The notes below the pieces were generated by a model. The model did not search any database and was not told the DNA's origin. It was given only the letters and a program-made list of their open reading frames with translations. A stretch of DNA of 24,029 nt from Paramacrobiotus richtersi (lineage: Eukaryota > Tardigrada > Eutardigrada > Parachela > Macrobiotidae): assembly GCA_034698045.1 (NCBI GenBank), contig JAQGAU010000777.1, forward strand, positions 1 through 24,029, in the 5' to 3' direction. Shown one piece after another: positions 9,261-18,342 of this stretch. Position numbers and translations under genes: made by a program. Numbering within the stretch: position 1 is the first letter of the stretch; every line of letters starts with the position of its first letter.

Positions 9261-9739
9261 TTCATTACCAACATTTGTTTCATGATTTTTTTGAAATCTG
9301 CTACAGACAACTCTCTCTCCAGCATGATAGGACAGTCCAGGAAAGGAAAATCCGGAATAACCGTAAGAAAAACCTTGGATAGCCGCAGGAAAACAACAGC
9401 AAGGCATAAATTATTTTGCGGTCTTACCCTGTATACTGCATTTGTGGATGAGACTGGTGAGTCGTCGCTAATCCCGCGAATCGGTATTTGCACATGCTTG
9501 GGCTTTTCATTCCCACATTTTTTTCTTAATTTAAATTTCCGGCTAGCCCATAGCCCATGTAACCCCTAAAGCTTTCCGGAAGGGAAAATGTTCGGTCGTA
9601 TGTAAGCCGGACACTGTTCCCCAGAGTGCCTTGTTTAAATGCGATATAGTGTAGAATGTCCCAATATAGCCGCTGGATGTCCTAAAGTCATAACCTAATA
9701 GGGGACAGTTTTAGCTGTCTATCGTACGGGTCACGAACG
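9261..9739. other. Spacer, no gene seen
   Basis: No receptor homology is found. The two overlapping frames on opposite strands at 9113-9493 and 9228-9569 have no recognisable domain, and the second opens with a non-ATG upstream part. TGTAAGCCGGACACTGTTCCCC near 9601-9622 and AGAATGTCCCAATATAGCC near 9653 resemble words in the spacer near 2650-2740, suggesting old duplicated flank. Confidence 0.35.
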
Positions 9740-10470
9740 CACGTATGTCCGACTTACGAGACCGCGTTGAGCATTGCGGATTGGAGATCACCTTGTGGAA
9801 TAGTCCGGCTTACAAGCCACACCGGGAAATGTGTCCGGATAAGATACCGAACATGTTAACACTGTTTCCGCACGAAAAGATCTTCCTTGTTTCCAAGCAA
9901 TACCCGGTGATATTGTTTGAGATCTGCAGCTGTTGCGCAAATTTTGAGTAAAAATACTTGTTTTCAACTGTCCTCGTCGCCTGTTGTTTCTGAGAACTTA
10001 ACGGTCTCGACCATAATGAAATGACATAAACGATAAATAAAGGAATACAACGGGACATCGCGTGCCTATTTGAGATCTGTGCAGTCCTTGGATCCGACTT
10101 GCGAGAAGAAATTTTTGTGAGATCGCGTGCAATCATGTTCCCGCGTTTCCTTTCGATGCGCATCAATACATTCGCTGCATGGTGCAACTCATGCATGTTT
10201 CAATTTCAGATTTTGTTTAAAGGTCTCATGTCGAATTACTCGACATTGCCAGTTGTTACGTATGTAACTTAATCTTATAGTTAGTCAACTGCGGGACATA
10301 GGGCTCAACGGACAGACGCTATATCAAGAATATTTAATTTGTTTATTTTGAATCGAATTTTCTGGCAGACTTCCAAAGAATGGGGATTCAATGTACTTTC
10401 CAGTCTAGTCGGTTCCTTTTCGTGCAGAACAACCAATCATGTAGTTTTTCCAGCATGCATCTTTTGTCTG
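9740..10470 (+). repeat. Duplicated upstream block, copy 4
   Basis: The most complete middle block. It runs from TATGTCCGACTTACGAGACC through GTGGAATAGTCCGGCTTACAAGCC, GAACATGTTAACACTGTTTCCGCACGAAA, an inverted-repeat copy at 9889-9923, CTTGGATCCGACTTGCGAGAAGAAATTT, TTCCTTTCGATGCGCATCAATACATTCGCTGCATGG, CGACATTGCCAGTTGTTACG, AATATTTAATTTGTTTATTTTGAATCGAATTTTCTGGCAGACTTCCAAAGAA and TCGTGCAGAACAACCAATC. All of these words reappear in copies 1-3 and in the block before 19204. The receptor at 10768 follows. Confidence 0.65.
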
Positions 10471-10559
10471 TTGGACCCAGTTCCAGCGGTACAACAGCCT
10501 TTCCATGAAATGCAATAGGCACTCGAAACTGCTTGGTCATCTATATTGTCGGGCACCAT

Positions 10560-10767
10560 CATGGCATTTGGTATAAAATACACGGATCCTGCCTTTTACT
10601 GATCATTTTGCTGTGGCTCGACCATGAAAGTATAGTAACTGCGTTCTAAATGTTGTAAAGGTCGTTTCTTAAATTTTGCGCAAGAAAAACTGAATTCAGC
10701 GTGCAAGGCACGAATAATAATTGGTGGATAAGCGATTTTTTCCGCCTAAATACTTCCAAGGCGAAAA
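10560..10767 (+). promoter_or_regulatory. Proximal 5' block of receptor 10768 with TATA-like box
   Basis: TATAAAA at 10572-10578 is the best TATA-like sequence before any copy and lies about 190 bases upstream of the ATG. The downstream part shares CATTTTGCTGTGGCTCGACC, GTAACTGCGTTCTAAATG (about 10636), TGGATAAGCGATTTTTTCCGCC (about 10724) and CTTCCAAGGCGAAAA with the flanks of 254, 6091 and 7200. The sequence matches are seen; the transcription start is not known. Confidence 0.4.
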
Positions 10768-11730
10768 ATGTCAACAAACGCATTCAATTCGTCGGATATA
10801 ATCCTTACGTGGGGTTTTAAACCCAGTACCGAATTGATACTCCTGCCCTTTACCCTACTCTTCAACGGCCTGGTCATCTGGGTCTTCCTTCGCAACAGCC
10901 ATATCCGCATTGCTTTCAACTTCTACATAGTGAGCCTACTCCTCACCAACTTTTTCATCACCTTAATCGCAAACCCTTGGACTGTCCTGACGGATCTCTA
11001 CAGCTCCTGGTGGATAGGCGCACCCATCTGTGATCTTCTCTGGTACTTCGGTACTGTCGTCTGCGCTGTCATCATGAACACCCATTTGCTGATAACGCTC
11101 AATCGCATCTGGGCATTAGCGTTCCCACACTCTTACGCCCAGCGGCACAAGGTCAAAACCGCGGTTTGTTGTTGTTTGGCAGTGTGGGTGTACGCTCATA
11201 TTGTGTGTGCACCAGCGCTGTTTATCAACGCGAACAACCGACTACCCTTGGAGACGTCCGGCTGTATCCTGAATAATGAAGTGCTATTTGAATATAACAT
11301 GTTTGTAGAGTTTGTGGTGTACGTTCTACCACAGGTACTGATTATCGCGGCATATCCGTACCTTTTGTGGAAACGGAGGAAGCGGAGACGCGCGCGACAA
11401 GCCATGGAGTTGCAAAACAACGTTGCACATCACAGACAGCGGGATAGCAAACGGGCTTTTCGAGTTTTGACAGCCAGCACGATAAGTGTCTCCGTGGCCT
11501 GGACGCCCGGTACTGTGTACGCTGGGATTAGCTGTTTCATAGAGGTGCATCCATTGACAGGCTCGTTCGTCCTTGAGTTTCTCACTCAGTTCTTGTTTTT
11601 CGCGCAAATGTTGTTGGATCCTGTTTCGTTTACACTGGTTTTGCCTGAACTGAGAACTGCTGTGTGGCTAATTGTTAAGAGATGTTTTTGTCATTTAGTT
11701 TGTAAGCGATCTGTTGCGCCTGTTCGTTGA
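10768..11730 (+). CDS. Orphan class A GPCR, group A, intact
   Basis: A 320-residue receptor, open throughout from the conserved ATG. One N-terminal sequon (N7). TM1 ~23-43 with N33; loop 1 RNSHIRIAFN; TM2 with N61 at 2.50; ECL1 WWIGAP; C88 and C166 for the TM3-ECL2 disulfide; LNRIWAL with NRI at 112-114; TM4 W140; TM5 P188; a very basic loop 3 start (KRRKRRRARQ, 202-211); TM6 W245-T-P247; TM7 D284-P-V-S-F288; tail KRCFCHLVCKR with three Cys, ending SVAPVR. ECL2 lacks the NAS sequon present at 7200 (INANN here), and TM6 has YAG where others have YYG. An ATTAAA signal is at 11787-11792. Compared with 7200, loops 2 and 3 and TM7 are nearly the same, while TM2-ECL1 and ECL3 differ. The ligand is unknown. 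Confidence 0.93.
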   Translation: MSTNAFNSSDIILTWGFKPSTELILLPFTLLFNGLVIWVFLRNSHIRIAFNFYIVSLLLTNFFITLIANPWTVLTDLYSSWWIGAPICDLLWYFGTVVCAVIMNTHLLITLNRIWALAFPHSYAQRHKVKTAVCCCLAVWVYAHIVCAPALFINANNRLPLETSGCILNNEVLFEYNMFVEFVVYVLPQVLIIAAYPYLLWKRRKRRRARQAMELQNNVAHHRQRDSKRAFRVLTASTISVSVAWTPGTVYAGISCFIEVHPLTGSFVLEFLTQFLFFAQMLLDPVSFTLVLPELRTAVWLIVKRCFCHLVCKRSVAPVR

Positions 11731-12690
11731 GTCTGAGTAATGTTAATACGAGCATGATGCAAGCCTGGACGTTTATATGTAGGAAAATTAAAGAAAACAA
11801 AAAACAGAAGCATTATATCAATTTTTTTATTACATATTTTAGGTAAAGTAAATGAAGGTATTCTGTGTGACATGAACTGAACAAGTACTGCATGTGCTAC
11901 ACCTGACGAGCTCACTGCATTGGTTGGAATGCCAAGTAACATACTTATTAGAAAAATAAAGGGTGAATCTAAAGCTCCAGTTTTGTCCAGTTGTGCGAGC
12001 ATCGGTCCATGGTTGCGTAATAAGACGAAAACATGTGAGCAAAGATGCCGCCGTCATGATTCCTGTTTTACACCCCATTTGCTTGGACAATATAAAAAAC
12101 TGTGAGAAAGGCGGCACTTGTGCGGGGCTTGTCTCCCTTACACGAATGTTGACCGTGTGTTGTGTGGATAGAACCGCAATAAGGTGCCCTTTATCAGCTC
12201 ATGTTCTTATACAAATATATAGAAGAATATCGCGATATTCTATAAAATTCTTAACATGAATCGCAAAAGCTTTTGAATTTTTTGTCAACATTTCATAGGC
12301 ATCCGTTTTACCTCAATCTAATTCAGAGTCATGGATAATTTCATGTGCAATGACTTTCGTACGAGTCCGAATTGTCTAATCAAAGTGGTTACAGTGTTAC
12401 ACACAAAGATTTGGCCGATGAATACAAGTAGACGCAAGATGAATGTGGAATCAGCATGCGTTCGTCGGAATGGAATGCAGTTCTTCTGCATTTTACGGAA
12501 GTTCTATCGTACCAAAATGTCGCAATATGAACAACAAGTTGGACTGGAACAAACGTCCTCGGCATACAGTGTACGGCTGCGCTAGCTTTTCCCGATTTTC
12601 GGAGCTCGACATTTTCTAAGCATTCTCTCGTATATCGGTTTCACCTGTGTGCAGCGGAAGTCTTGGCCGGCCCCGATGCGAGCGCGGAAA
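11731..12690. other. 3' UTR and spacer, no convincing gene
   Basis: ATTAAA at 11787-11792 probably ends the receptor transcript. Beyond it there is no receptor homology. An ATG-started 84-codon frame at 12331-12585 is the only moderately long one. It has no domain that I recognise and no counterpart in the other units, so I leave it uncalled. A perfect 18-bp palindrome AGAATATCGCGATATTCT occupies 12224-12241. Confidence 0.35.
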
Positions 12691-13090
12691 TATATAGGAT
12701 TAATTCTGAAGTGTCACAAGTGCGCGCCCGGAACTGTGAGTGCCCTTGAGATATGTGCCTTTAATAGATAGAACCGTTCCTGGCTCGATGTGTCTTCAAG
12801 CGGACACGAGTGGTACTTTCCGGCCGTTCGAATACTGTAGAAGTACCGCACGTTTGAAGCCCTGGGGCACTAGTTATTGGTGTTCCTCTGACCTCTAAAA
12901 TTCTGTGGCATTTGTGTTTCGCTTCTTCTGATTTCGATGATTATCGCTGAATAAAATAATACACTGGGGTTCACATATAACATAATTCAGGTTCACCATA
13001 CATATAAAAGTATTATAGCCGTGTAAAGTGACGGCTTCATGATCGTGGTTTGATCATGAACAAAAGAACAGTTTGTCGATTTTGAGAGAT
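12691..13090 (+). repeat. Distal duplicated spacer block, copy at 12691
   Basis: This is the partner of 8790-9260. The alignment is clearest at 12704-12735 (TTAATTCTGAAGTGTCACAAG onward), 12895-12935 (ATTCTGTGGCATTTGTGTTTCGC) and 12945-13000 (TGAATAAAATAATACACTGGGG through AGGTTCACCAT). It leads into GTCGATTTTGAGAGATTCTCGTACAAG at 13074, which begins the inverted-repeat block. Since it lies more than 800 bases from either gene, it marks how far the duplicated unit extends upstream. Confidence 0.55.
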
Positions 13091-13124
13091 TCTCGTACAA
13101 GAGACTATCCACATTTGTTCGTTG

Positions 13125-13159
13125 ATCTCAAGCAACATCTGGTACACTTTGTTTGAGAT
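13125..13159. repeat. 35-bp imperfect inverted repeat, recurrent
   Basis: ATCTCAAGCAACAT, a 7-base spacer, then ACTTTGTTTGAGAT: 11 of 14 positions pair, plus one wobble. It occupies the same relative place before the 13845 receptor as the better copies at 21199 and 22690 do before their receptor remnants. Its function is unknown. Confidence 0.6.
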
Positions 13160-13369
13160 GTACCACACAGAACTTACCATCATTCGTCAAGTCTACTTGG
13201 CTGTAGTTACAGCAGAGAACTCCATCTTGTCGAAAGGAAATACAGCAATAAGAAAGAAACTGTGGATGGGTTACCACGTGTCTAATGAGATCTCTGTAAT
13301 CCGAACATTCTCCCTGTTAATTCTTTGAAGCTGAGAGGAGCTTTATCCCAGCTGTCGATACATGGCAGG

Positions 13370-13800
13370 GTGTCCCTGTACGGGCTAGGTATCGATTTTT
13401 AATGTTGTTCAACGGCCCTTAGCACAGTTTAGTTGGTGCTGCGAGTTATAAGTACACCAAACATTTTAATCATAATTATTTAATGATATATCCAAATGCG
13501 TGGTAGAAGACTTACCGGCAAGAAAGTCACTTAACTTGCTCGTTCTCTAATTGGCCATTAGTCATTCTAGCAGACTTCCGAAGGACAAATCATCAATGGC
13601 ATACTGCCCTCTTTCTAACGACTAATCGCTTCCTTTCTATGGCCAACAAGCAGTGCCACTGTTATCCCAACCACGCCATGCGTTGGATTCCGGGGCATCA
13701 CGGATGAATGGTGTTTTCGTCAGGCTTTCAGGCTATTTAAGGCGCAGTGGTTGCCAACTTGCCACCATAGATACATGACAAGCGTTTGCCGTCTTATCTG
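13370..13800 (+). repeat. Duplicated middle block, group B version
   Basis: GGTATCGATTTTTAATGTTGTTCAACG through CACAGTTTAGTTGGTGCTGCGAGTTATAAG (13388-13452) recurs at 17811-17880 and 21972-22035. The later part, AGCAGACTTCCGAAGGACAAATC and CCACGCCATGCG, corresponds to the GCAGACTTCCAAAG...CCATGCGCAA part of the other middle blocks. A TATTTAA at 13734-13740 lies about 105 bases before the receptor ATG and may be a core promoter element. Confidence 0.5.
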
Positions 13801-13844
13801 TTGATCTTGATCATCACAACTCAGAGTGTTTCCAAGGCGAAACG

Positions 13845-14816
13845 ATGTCCGCCAACGGATCAAATATATCCGTCATCCTTATCACTTGGGGTTTTACCCC
13901 CATTAGCGAATTGGTTCTGATGCCCTTCTCCTTGCTTTTCAACGGTCTGGTCATCTTGGCCTTTCTCCTCAACAGCCACATCCGTACTCCTTTCAACTGT
14001 TACCTGGCCAACCTGGTTCTCGCCAACTTCGTTTACACTTTGTTTGACATGCCTTTGGATATTGTGAACGGCATCTACTCTTCCTGGTCGATGAGTGCCA
14101 CCACCTGTGATCTTTACCTGTACCTTTCCAATGTCCTCATGGGTATCAGCGTTAACACTCATGTCCTAATTACGCTGAACCGCATCTGGGCGCTAACCTT
14201 TCCGCACTCGTACGCACATCAACACACAACCAAAGCCGCAGCTTGTTGTTGTTTAGCTGTGTGGCTGTACATTCACGTAGCATGTCTACCGGGACTCATT
14301 ATAAATGCGCGGAACCGCCGACCTTTGGAGACAAGCGGTTGTATTTTGAATTATGAAGTGCTATATGAATGGAATATTTTCGTAGAGTTTGCAGTGTTTG
14401 TTCTACCACATACACTGATTACCGCGGCGTATCCGTATCTGATATGCAAACAGCGGAAGCTAAAACGGGTGCGGCAAACAATGGAGCGGATAAATAAAAT
14501 AATAGTGGTGGGAGAAAGAGGCGGGCAGAGACAGCGCGAGAGTAACCGGGCTTTTGGGATTCTGACAGCCAGCACGCTGAGTACCACGCTGACCTGGACG
14601 CCCGCTAACGTGTACTATGGGATGAGCTGTTTTATGGATGTCAACTACTTATCCACGTATTTTCTCATTGTAGCGTTTCTGTTTTTGGTGCAAACGTTGA
14701 TGGATCCAATTTTATTTTTGATTGTTTCGGCTGAATTAAGAACAGCAGCGTTACAGATTGTTAGAAGGTGTGGTTGCCATTTCTGGTGCAAAGGATCTGC
14801 AACAGCTGGCTGTTAA
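13845..14816 (+). CDS. Orphan class A GPCR, group B, intact, long third intracellular loop
   Basis: A 323-residue receptor with the start at the conserved ATG; TTTCCAAGGCGAAACG precedes it, as in group A. Sequons at N4 (NGS) and N7 (NIS), none in ECL2 (INARN). TM1 N33; TM2 N61 at 2.50; ECL1 SSWSMSATTC, without the second Trp and the Gly of the other copies; C88/C166 pair; NRI 112-114 in LNRIWAL; W140 in TM4; P188 in TM5 (VLPHTL rather than VLPQ); W251-T-P253 in TM6; D287-P-I-L-F291 in TM7; tail RRCGCHFWCKG ending TAGC, with a terminal Cys. Loop 3 (about 204-236) is some six residues longer than in paralogs, with an inserted INKIIVVGERGG-like stretch. SAELRT replaces the LPELRT of the others. 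I see no AATAAA close to the stop. The remnants at 17956 and 21559 are its closest relatives. The ligand is unknown. Confidence 0.93.
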   Translation: MSANGSNISVILITWGFTPISELVLMPFSLLFNGLVILAFLLNSHIRTPFNCYLANLVLANFVYTLFDMPLDIVNGIYSSWSMSATTCDLYLYLSNVLMGISVNTHVLITLNRIWALTFPHSYAHQHTTKAAACCCLAVWLYIHVACLPGLIINARNRRPLETSGCILNYEVLYEWNIFVEFAVFVLPHTLITAAYPYLICKQRKLKRVRQTMERINKIIVVGERGGQRQRESNRAFGILTASTLSTTLTWTPANVYYGMSCFMDVNYLSTYFLIVAFLFLVQTLMDPILFLIVSAELRTAALQIVRRCGCHFWCKGSATAGC

Positions 14817-15649
14817 AATTATCATTGATTTGGGTGAATATGGAGATCGATGTTAAATCATTATCAGGTGTGTGCATAGGAAGTAAGGCAGGAAAACCTT
14901 ATCACTTTCGCGACTTGCTGGGTATTATTTCCGTCAAGTTCAGGAAGTCTGTCACATTTGTCATATCTGTTTGAGTCAGTAATTACCGTGTGGGGCACTT
15001 ACTTTTTCCATAGCTATTAGCATGCTACCTTCTTAACCAGTGATCGCACATTAACAAACATCTTAGGATTGTTGAAGACAGGAAGAACAGTTTCCAAAAC
15101 CTTTAAACAAGCTATGCTATTTTTAATACGTTGCATGTCTGTTACCTTTAGAGCAGAACAAGCCGACAATGTCTCTTGACCAACAAAACTTTAAAATGAA
15201 ATTGACTCTATGATCTAATTGTAAGTTACATGTTCAAAGATGTTAAAGAATGGTTGCCTTTATCATTACCACTACCAGTCGCACGACCATGAACCGTAAC
15301 TGCCCTTACATAAGCCAAGAAAACGGCCGCCCGCTATTGCGCGCAAAACTGACAAAATGGTATTGTAGTCTGTAGATCTGTCCTTTCACTTCTAAACAAT
15401 GCGTGAATGCTATTAGTTTAGCGCACACAGCTTTGTAATGACAGCATCTCTCGGGAAATCAAGCATTTCTGTGGAGTGGTTCTTTAAATGTCATACTTTT
15501 TATCGGGTATGTTCCTTTCAGGAAACAAGGAAGTGAGGCTGGAATACACTGCGATCGACGGTGAATTACTTTTCTTAAAGCTGGTCGGAATTCGGGTTTA
15601 GTAAGAGCCAATCATGGCACTTTTTCCTGCTAGTTCCAGTCTATCGGAT
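14817..15649. other. Spacer, no gene seen
   Basis: More than 800 bases without receptor homology or a match to the repeated blocks. A frame at 14768-14974 overlaps the receptor end out of frame and continues a short way; it is not conserved. I found no polyadenylation hexamer in the first 200 bases after the stop. Confidence 0.35.
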
Positions 15650-16221
15650 GTTACCAGTAGGTGCTATTTCTACCGCTGAATTGTCCGGTGACGGAAGCAT
15701 GTCAATATATTTCATTTCTGCACGGAATGGTCTTCCTTACTGTCAAGGAACATCCGGGAATAATGTTCGCGATCTGCTAAGCGATACTTAAGTGAACATC
15801 GGTTGTATTTGACGCTTATTACTCGCAAAATGTTTGACCTTACAGAGATCAGGTTTTGCGAAACGGCGCCTAAATTATTCTCGCTTGTCCACACACATCC
15901 ATGAGCTGCGATGGATGCTTCCACCCATGCAGATATCAGTTTCTGATTTCATTCACAGATCTCATCCATAATTTACGGGCAACTGCCAGCTGTGACACGC
16001 TTAACTTGATCCTTAGCAAAATGCGTTGCGTAAGCCGCAGTTGCATCCCCGTTGTTTAATTTGCCTCCACTGAGGCACAATTTCCAGGCAAAATTCCCAA
16101 CAACAACGTCTCCATACTCTGTACAAGCTAGCCGTTTTTTTTGTTAGCAGAAGCCGCAGAACAACCATTTCTTCAATTATTGTCTAGTTTCGTCTTAACA
16201 GCAAAGAAAACAAGACGCAAA
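15650..16221 (+). repeat. Duplicated upstream block and 5' flank of receptor 16222
   Basis: TGTCAATATATTTCATTTCTGCACGGAATGGTCTTCC (about 15700) matches 3215-3250. A decayed inverted-repeat copy is at 15739-15773. ATGCAGATATCAGTTTCTGATTTCATTCACAGATCTCATC and GGCAACTGCCAGCTGTGAC (about 15926-15995) match the tail of copies 1 and 4. The proximal box ACTGATTAATGTGG of group A is not found. The last 80 bases before the ATG are open in frame back to a TTG at 16141, but that extension is not shared by paralogs. Confidence 0.5.
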
Positions 16222-17163
16222 ATGTCCGCAAACGCATCCAATTCATCGGATATCTTCGCTACTTGGGGTTACAGCCCCATTAGCGAATTAGTTCTTATTC
16301 CCTTTACCTTATTCACCAACGGTCTGGTCATCGTGGCTTTTCTCCTCGACAGCCATCTTCGCACCCCCTTCAACGTCTACATAATCAACATCGTATTTGC
16401 CAACTTTATGTACAGCTCAAGCGCAAGCCTTATGGAGATCCTCCAGGGTCTCTACTCGTACTGGTGGATGAGAGCCGCAGCCTGCGACTTTACCCAGTAC
16501 ACCGCCAATGTCTTCATCGGTGTTATGATGAACACTCATATGTTAATTACGCTGAACCGCATCTGGGCCTTAACGTTCCCCATCTCTTGCGCGCAAAAGC
16601 ACACAGTCAAAACTGCCGTTTGTTGCTGTTTAGTACTTTGGGTGTGCGTTCATGCCGTGTTTCTACCGGGACTGTTTATCAACGCGAGCAACCGACTACC
16701 GTTGGACACATACAACTGTATCCTGAATTATGAAGTGCTAATGGAATGGAACCTGTTTGTAGAGTTTGGAATGTACGTTCTACCACAGGCCGTGATCACC
16801 GCCGCATATCCGTACCTGTTGTGCAAACGGCGTAAGCAAAGGCGGGCGCGACCAGTCATGGAGGTGGTAAGCGATGCTGCACAGCGCAGACAGCGGGACA
16901 GCAAACGGGCATTCGGAGTGTTGACAGTCAGCACGATCAGCGCCATGGTGACCTGGACGCCCGGGACTGTCTACTATGGGATGAGTGGTTTCATGGATTT
17001 GAGCGGCTATCCGCCGGTATTTTTGTTCCTTGTTGCGTTTCTGTTTTCGGTGCAAACGCTGTTAGATCCAGTTTTATTTATGCTGGTCATGCCTGAATTG
17101 AGAAAGGCTGCTTGGCAGATTGTCAAAAGATGCGGTTGCTGTCTCTTTTGTAAGGATCCGTAG
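16222..17163 (+). CDS. Orphan class A GPCR, group C, intact, shortened tail
   Basis: A 313-residue receptor. I start it at ATG 16222 (MSANASNSSD), the position conserved in every copy; a longer frame to 16141 has only a TTG and no conservation. Sequons N4, N7 and N154 (ECL2 NAS). TM1 TNGLVI with N33; loop 1 LDSHLRTPFN; TM2 N61 at 2.50; ECL1 YSYWWMRAAAC with Arg where others have Gly; C88/C166; NRI 112-114; after it FPISC replaces FPHSY; TM4 W140; P188; a loop 3 rich in Arg (KRRKQRRARP); W245-T-P247; D282-P-V-L-F286; tail VKRCGCCLFCKDP. The tail stops early: AAGGATCCGTAG reads KDP-stop where other copies have AAGGGATCCGTAG, consistent with loss of one G, removing about five residues. This is unlikely to abolish function. 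It pairs most closely with 19204. Confidence 0.92.
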   Translation: MSANASNSSDIFATWGYSPISELVLIPFTLFTNGLVIVAFLLDSHLRTPFNVYIINIVFANFMYSSSASLMEILQGLYSYWWMRAAACDFTQYTANVFIGVMMNTHMLITLNRIWALTFPISCAQKHTVKTAVCCCLVLWVCVHAVFLPGLFINASNRLPLDTYNCILNYEVLMEWNLFVEFGMYVLPQAVITAAYPYLLCKRRKQRRARPVMEVVSDAAQRRQRDSKRAFGVLTVSTISAMVTWTPGTVYYGMSGFMDLSGYPPVFLFLVAFLFSVQTLLDPVLFMLVMPELRKAAWQIVKRCGCCLFCKDP

Positions 17164-17955
17164 CCGCTGTTTCTTAATACTGTACTGGAAATTTTTGTTA
17201 GAAGGAATCTGTTTGTGCAAAAAAATGCAGGCATAAAGAAGTAACGCAAAAAAATTTAGGTGCAGTTCGTTAATGTTCTTTATTATTTATGCTAGCTGTG
17301 CTAAGAGATGAATCCCGTTAAATTTTTTTATTGTTAGAGACGATTCCTTTGCTTGACTGCAAACGCGAAAAGAATCCTAACAACGCCTTCGAAAGTAAAA
17401 AAGATATGGACAGTTTACTTTTGTCTGCAAGCGCTATAGCTGTATGCACAGTGGTTCATTGGTGCGTAATTAAAACCTTGAACCCGCGACTCCAGCCTGT
17501 AACGGTGTAACCGCTAAAATGTCCGGCGAACATTGCTCCCGTGCGAGCGGTTTCCCCCGTTACACCCTTATGTCAGGCAGCATCTGGCAAGTTTGCTTGA
17601 GTGCTGCTAAATACGCAAAAGTTGAGCAAAAAGCTTTACAGGCTACAGATTGTATACAAGGTAAGGTAAGCACATGCTAGCGTGGATTAGTTGCACTCGT
17701 CGCTTGTTATAGCGAAGAATTCAATCGCCTACTTAACTGTTTCCTGTCGGAATAGAACAGACTAATAACATCAAGCAACATTAAACAAGGCGATGCGGAT
17801 GGGTTGGCAGGTATCGCTTTGTAATTTATTCCAAGTCTCGGGCACAGCTTAGTTGGTACTACGACTTACACAAAAAAACTTTCCTGGATACAAATAATGT
17901 TATTAATCATGCAGAAAAGGTAACAACATCGCTGTGCATTATTGTGAATAAACAT
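17164..17955. other. Spacer with an inverted repeat and a group B middle-block copy
   Basis: No gene is seen. An imperfect inverted repeat occupies 17498-17564. GGTATCGCTTTGTAATTTATTCCAAG through CACAGCTTAGTTGGTACTACGAC (17811-17875) is a further copy of the block at 13388, and it leads to the receptor remnant at 17956. Because the proximal sequence and TM1-TM4 are missing after it, a large deletion has joined this flank to the middle of a receptor. Confidence 0.45.
17498..17564. repeat. Imperfect inverted repeat with 30-base loop
   Basis: Arms TGTAACGGTGTAACCGCT (17498-17515) and AGCGGTTTCCCCCGTTACA (17546-17564) pair over 8 and 7 bases around a 3x4 internal loop. Read on the - strand, the left arm and its outer flank (AGCGGTTACACCGTTACA, then GCGGGTTCAAG) have a faint tRNA look (A-box-like and B-box-like words), which could indicate a decayed tRNA-derived SINE. 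The spacing is too short for a normal tRNA. Confidence 0.45.
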
Positions 17956-18342
17956 ATATGAATTATGAAGTGAGCTATATGAGCGGAACAATTTTGGGGA
18001 GTTTACGGTGTTCGTTCTGCCACATGCAGGTATCGATCCCCGCTGAACGGCGCAACGTATCCATATCTGCTATGCAAGCGGCGGAAGGAAAGACGTGCGC
18101 GGTAAGCCATGGAGTGGGAAAATAACATTGCGCAGCTTGAAACGATGGTGGTTTAAAAAAATAATGGAATTTAGAAAGCGGGGGAGTAAACGAGCTTTTG
18201 GGATTTTGAAAACCAGCCAGTTGAGTGTCACGCTGGCCTGGATGCCCGCTACCGTGTGCTAACGGGTGCGAGCTGTTTCGTTGATGTGACTGTACATAAA
18301 CTACTTGTCCATGTATTTGTTCAACGTAGCGCCGTTTGTTGT
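17956..18342 (+). pseudogene. Class A GPCR remnant (end of ECL2 to ECL3), group B
   Basis: Fragment homologous to the 13845 receptor from ATGAATTATGAAGTG (LNYEV, start of TM5) through TTCGTTCTGCCACATGC (VLPHA), TATCCATATCTGCTATGCAAGCGGCGGAAGG, GGGAGTAAACGAGCTTTTGGGATTTTG (SNRAFGIL), GTCACGCTGGCCTGGATGCCCGCTACCGTGTG (TM6) and AACTACTTGTCCATGTATTTG (ECL3). Many small insertions and deletions and several stops break every frame. For example, a segment GTATCGATCCCCGCTGAACGGC interrupts TM5, and TGCTAACGGG replaces the TAC-TAT-GGG codons in TM6. Both ends of the gene (TM1-TM4 and TM7-tail) are missing. An antisense frame across 17975-18400 is only a shadow of this remnant. Confidence 0.83.

Noticed and set aside
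12331..12585. 84-codon ATG frame
   Set aside because: No domain, no conserved counterpart in other units; length is compatible with chance.
13860..14162. 100-codon - strand frame inside the 13845 receptor
   Set aside because: Shadow of the receptor coding sequence; similar shadows lie under 7278-7514 and 16780-17055.
16141..16221. 27-codon N-terminal extension of the 16222 receptor
   Set aside because: It opens with TTG, not ATG, and no paralog shares it; the conserved MSANASNSS start is at 16222.
17465..17530. tRNA gene on the - strand
   Set aside because: A- and B-box-like words are too close together and no acceptor or anticodon stem can be formed.
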